Positions 6,501 to 6,691 of a DNA stretch of 6,691 nt are shown piece by piece. Each line of letters opens with the position of its first letter. The stretch's first letter is position 1. The stretch is taken from NCBI GenBank assembly GCA_964588705.1, contig CAZPQV010000094.1, forward strand, positions 1-6,691, read 5' to 3'. The DNA is from CAZPQV01 sp964588705 (GTDB taxonomy: Bacteria; Bacteroidota; Bacteroidia; Flavobacteriales; Weeksellaceae). The notes beneath the pieces were generated by a model. It made no database searches, was not told the DNA's origin, and saw only the letters and a program-made list of their open reading frames with translations. The position numbers and the translations under genes were made by a program.

Positions 6501-6691
6501 TGCAGATCCATTGAACTTTGCACCGATGAACCCTGATTATTGCCAAAGGTAATCCCGCGGATAATAGAACCTTTGGAATTAAGGTCTCCCATAATTTTGG
6601 AGCGGTTGTTTTTTACAAAAACCCTTTCGTCAACAATCACTCGGTTTTGAGTTTTTATAAAATCTAACGTGTCTTTGGTAAAAAAATCTTT
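3596..6691 (-). CDS. Large outer-membrane beta-barrel protein of uncharacterised Bacteroidota family, 5' end outside window
   Basis: The frame is open from the right edge to a TAA at 3596-3598, giving 1031 visible residues. The codon at 6640 is an internal GTG and not the start: 17 more sense codons (KDFFTKDTLDFIKTQNR) precede it, so the true start and any signal peptide lie outside. The protein is rich in aromatic, Asn and Ser residues with many alternating amphipathic strands, has no cysteine, and ends in VQVKASF with a terminal Phe, all typical of outer-membrane barrels. The N-terminal part has GSIIRGITFGNNQ (about 6539-6576) and a stretch from NLPIQADGYTQ to FDKIYIQL (about 6379-6450). 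Next come a GSEQIFIDG...DYIINYNTGEVTF segment (about 6023-6117), two G-x-G-x-GDY motifs (5564-5653), and the EF-hand-like loop DYNGDGIQQLDE (4487-4522). I recall similar N-terminal strings in unnamed Bacteroidota proteins of about 1100 residues, but cannot verify this. It is far shorter than SprA (about 2400) and no TonB plug is recognisable. Function is unknown. Confidence 0.85.
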   Translation of the reverse strand, partial: KDFFTKDTLDFIKTQNRVIVDERVFVKNNRSKIMGDLNSKGSIIRGITFGNNQGSSVQSSMDLQISGKLSPDISVLASISDHNLPIQADGYTQTLEEFDKIYIQLNIKKSSILRAGHLDLVDDKTYFGRYQRRNMGLQFQTVFGNENKTSIDFSAGVARSEFHRVRFQGVEGNQGPYRLNGKNGEPFITILSGSEQIFIDGILMKRGENEDYIINYNTGEVTFTSFRPIYRQNFITISYNYTNRNYSRFAVTGGINHQRDRLKAGLNWFIETDNKNAPVALNLSKEDEQILASAGNNPDLMFAPSGVETDYDINKILYRRLQSAAGSYYEFSTDENETLYQVAFTYFGDGKGDYRVKQTNANGRVFEYVGNGLGDYSALRRLPAPHKAQVLSANAEYDINNGKIGADFSLSNYDVNLFSSIGNDENVGYAGRIFGSKIFSKNNWKGTPSFEYQHINKRFHILDRINDVEFARDFNLLNEFSQRTQNRFIFSLLNEWKNSAFINYRINYLDEEQHYKGLKNDLDFGLKKGKFNTEGKFSHLNTEGSFENTKFIRGNILAERLAEKGSWGIGGSMEHNERKFNESQLFDLSSFSWKEVFVQKKIGDSARTKLLTKVYFRDNDSIRNNRLENMNHILGLMTESQIIKTEKTQLNALVHYRKFFYQNQDLGHSGNQDFVVGNILYNQQLFRNGMRLQAFYELGNGQEAQREFQYIRVTDGQGIYRWTDYNGDGIQQLDEFEVAEYADLAQYIRIYTNTVRYLPSNKNKLQLALFVNPSLIFSSENAFLKRWNFNLSLLSQNSFLKGERVLVLNPFEREENQILKNQNFLATAQFNPTEKSGWNGNYRFTSSDHLINANFSNEESRRNSHFVNLGYWFNKNLRADWENSFSQIENASQMFASRNYQLENFETRPKITYKFTETMQAELSSSLKNKMRINGDEQLKAFEIMGSLQWEKQKTSIRGNFSYINNDFTGQSFSIIGNQMLDGLKPGKNQVWSVFLQQNLNSFMMLNVNYEGRNSGDRAIHIGSVQVKASF
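4487..4522 (-). other. EF-hand-type calcium-binding loop inside the large outer-membrane protein
   Basis: The twelve residues DYNGDGIQQLDE (visible residues 724-735) place Asp, Asn, Asp and Glu at loop positions 1, 3, 5 and 12, with Gly at 6 and Ile at 8, the canonical EF-hand/dockerin pattern. The loop sits between IYRWT and FEVAEYADLAQYIRIY, in what is probably an extracellular or surface-exposed segment of the barrel. Calcium binding is inferred from the pattern only. Confidence 0.6.

Noticed and set aside
1..6691. Search for mobile elements, CRISPR arrays, tRNA/rRNA genes or defence genes
   Set aside because: No transposase-like product, regular repeat array, cloverleaf or rRNA-like stretch was seen on either strand by eye; nearly the whole window is explained by five protein genes.

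Overview
The window looks like chromosomal DNA of a Bacteroidota member, most likely a flavobacterium of the Chryseobacterium/Kaistella kind. The evidence is the low G+C content, the A-rich start regions without Shine-Dalgarno sequences, a TAnnTTTG-type promoter box, and two outer-membrane beta-barrel proteins of Bacteroidota style. The genus is an inference from general appearance, not from a marker gene.

Layout: bases 1-150 hold the 3' end of a plus-strand gene for a small porin-like beta-barrel protein. It converges on a minus-strand block that fills the rest of the window. A hairpin with T-runs on both strands (172-206) lies almost exactly midway between the two converging stop codons and probably terminates both. 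Read in transcription order, the minus-strand block holds: (a) a very large outer-membrane protein of uncharacterised function, entering from beyond the right edge and ending at 3596; (b) a DusB/NifR3-type tRNA-dihydrouridine synthase (3557-2565), 38 bp downstream; (c) after a 97-bp gap with two small dyads, an ABC exporter ATPase of the YhaQ/NatA type (2467-1556); and (d) its NatB/YhaP-type permease (1551-229), only 4 bp further on.

The ATPase and permease clearly form one transporter. No functional link between the transporter, dusB and the large outer-membrane protein can be shown from sequence. They may be partly cotranscribed, but dusB carries a promoter-like box just before its ATG and the transporter pair has its own upstream gap.

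I found no mobile element, CRISPR array, RNA gene, toxin-antitoxin pair or defence locus. The least understood item is the large outer-membrane protein, which has no cysteine in 1031 visible residues, a textbook EF-hand-type calcium loop, and a conserved-looking N-terminal region. It is a poorly characterised family member rather than evidence of a new system.
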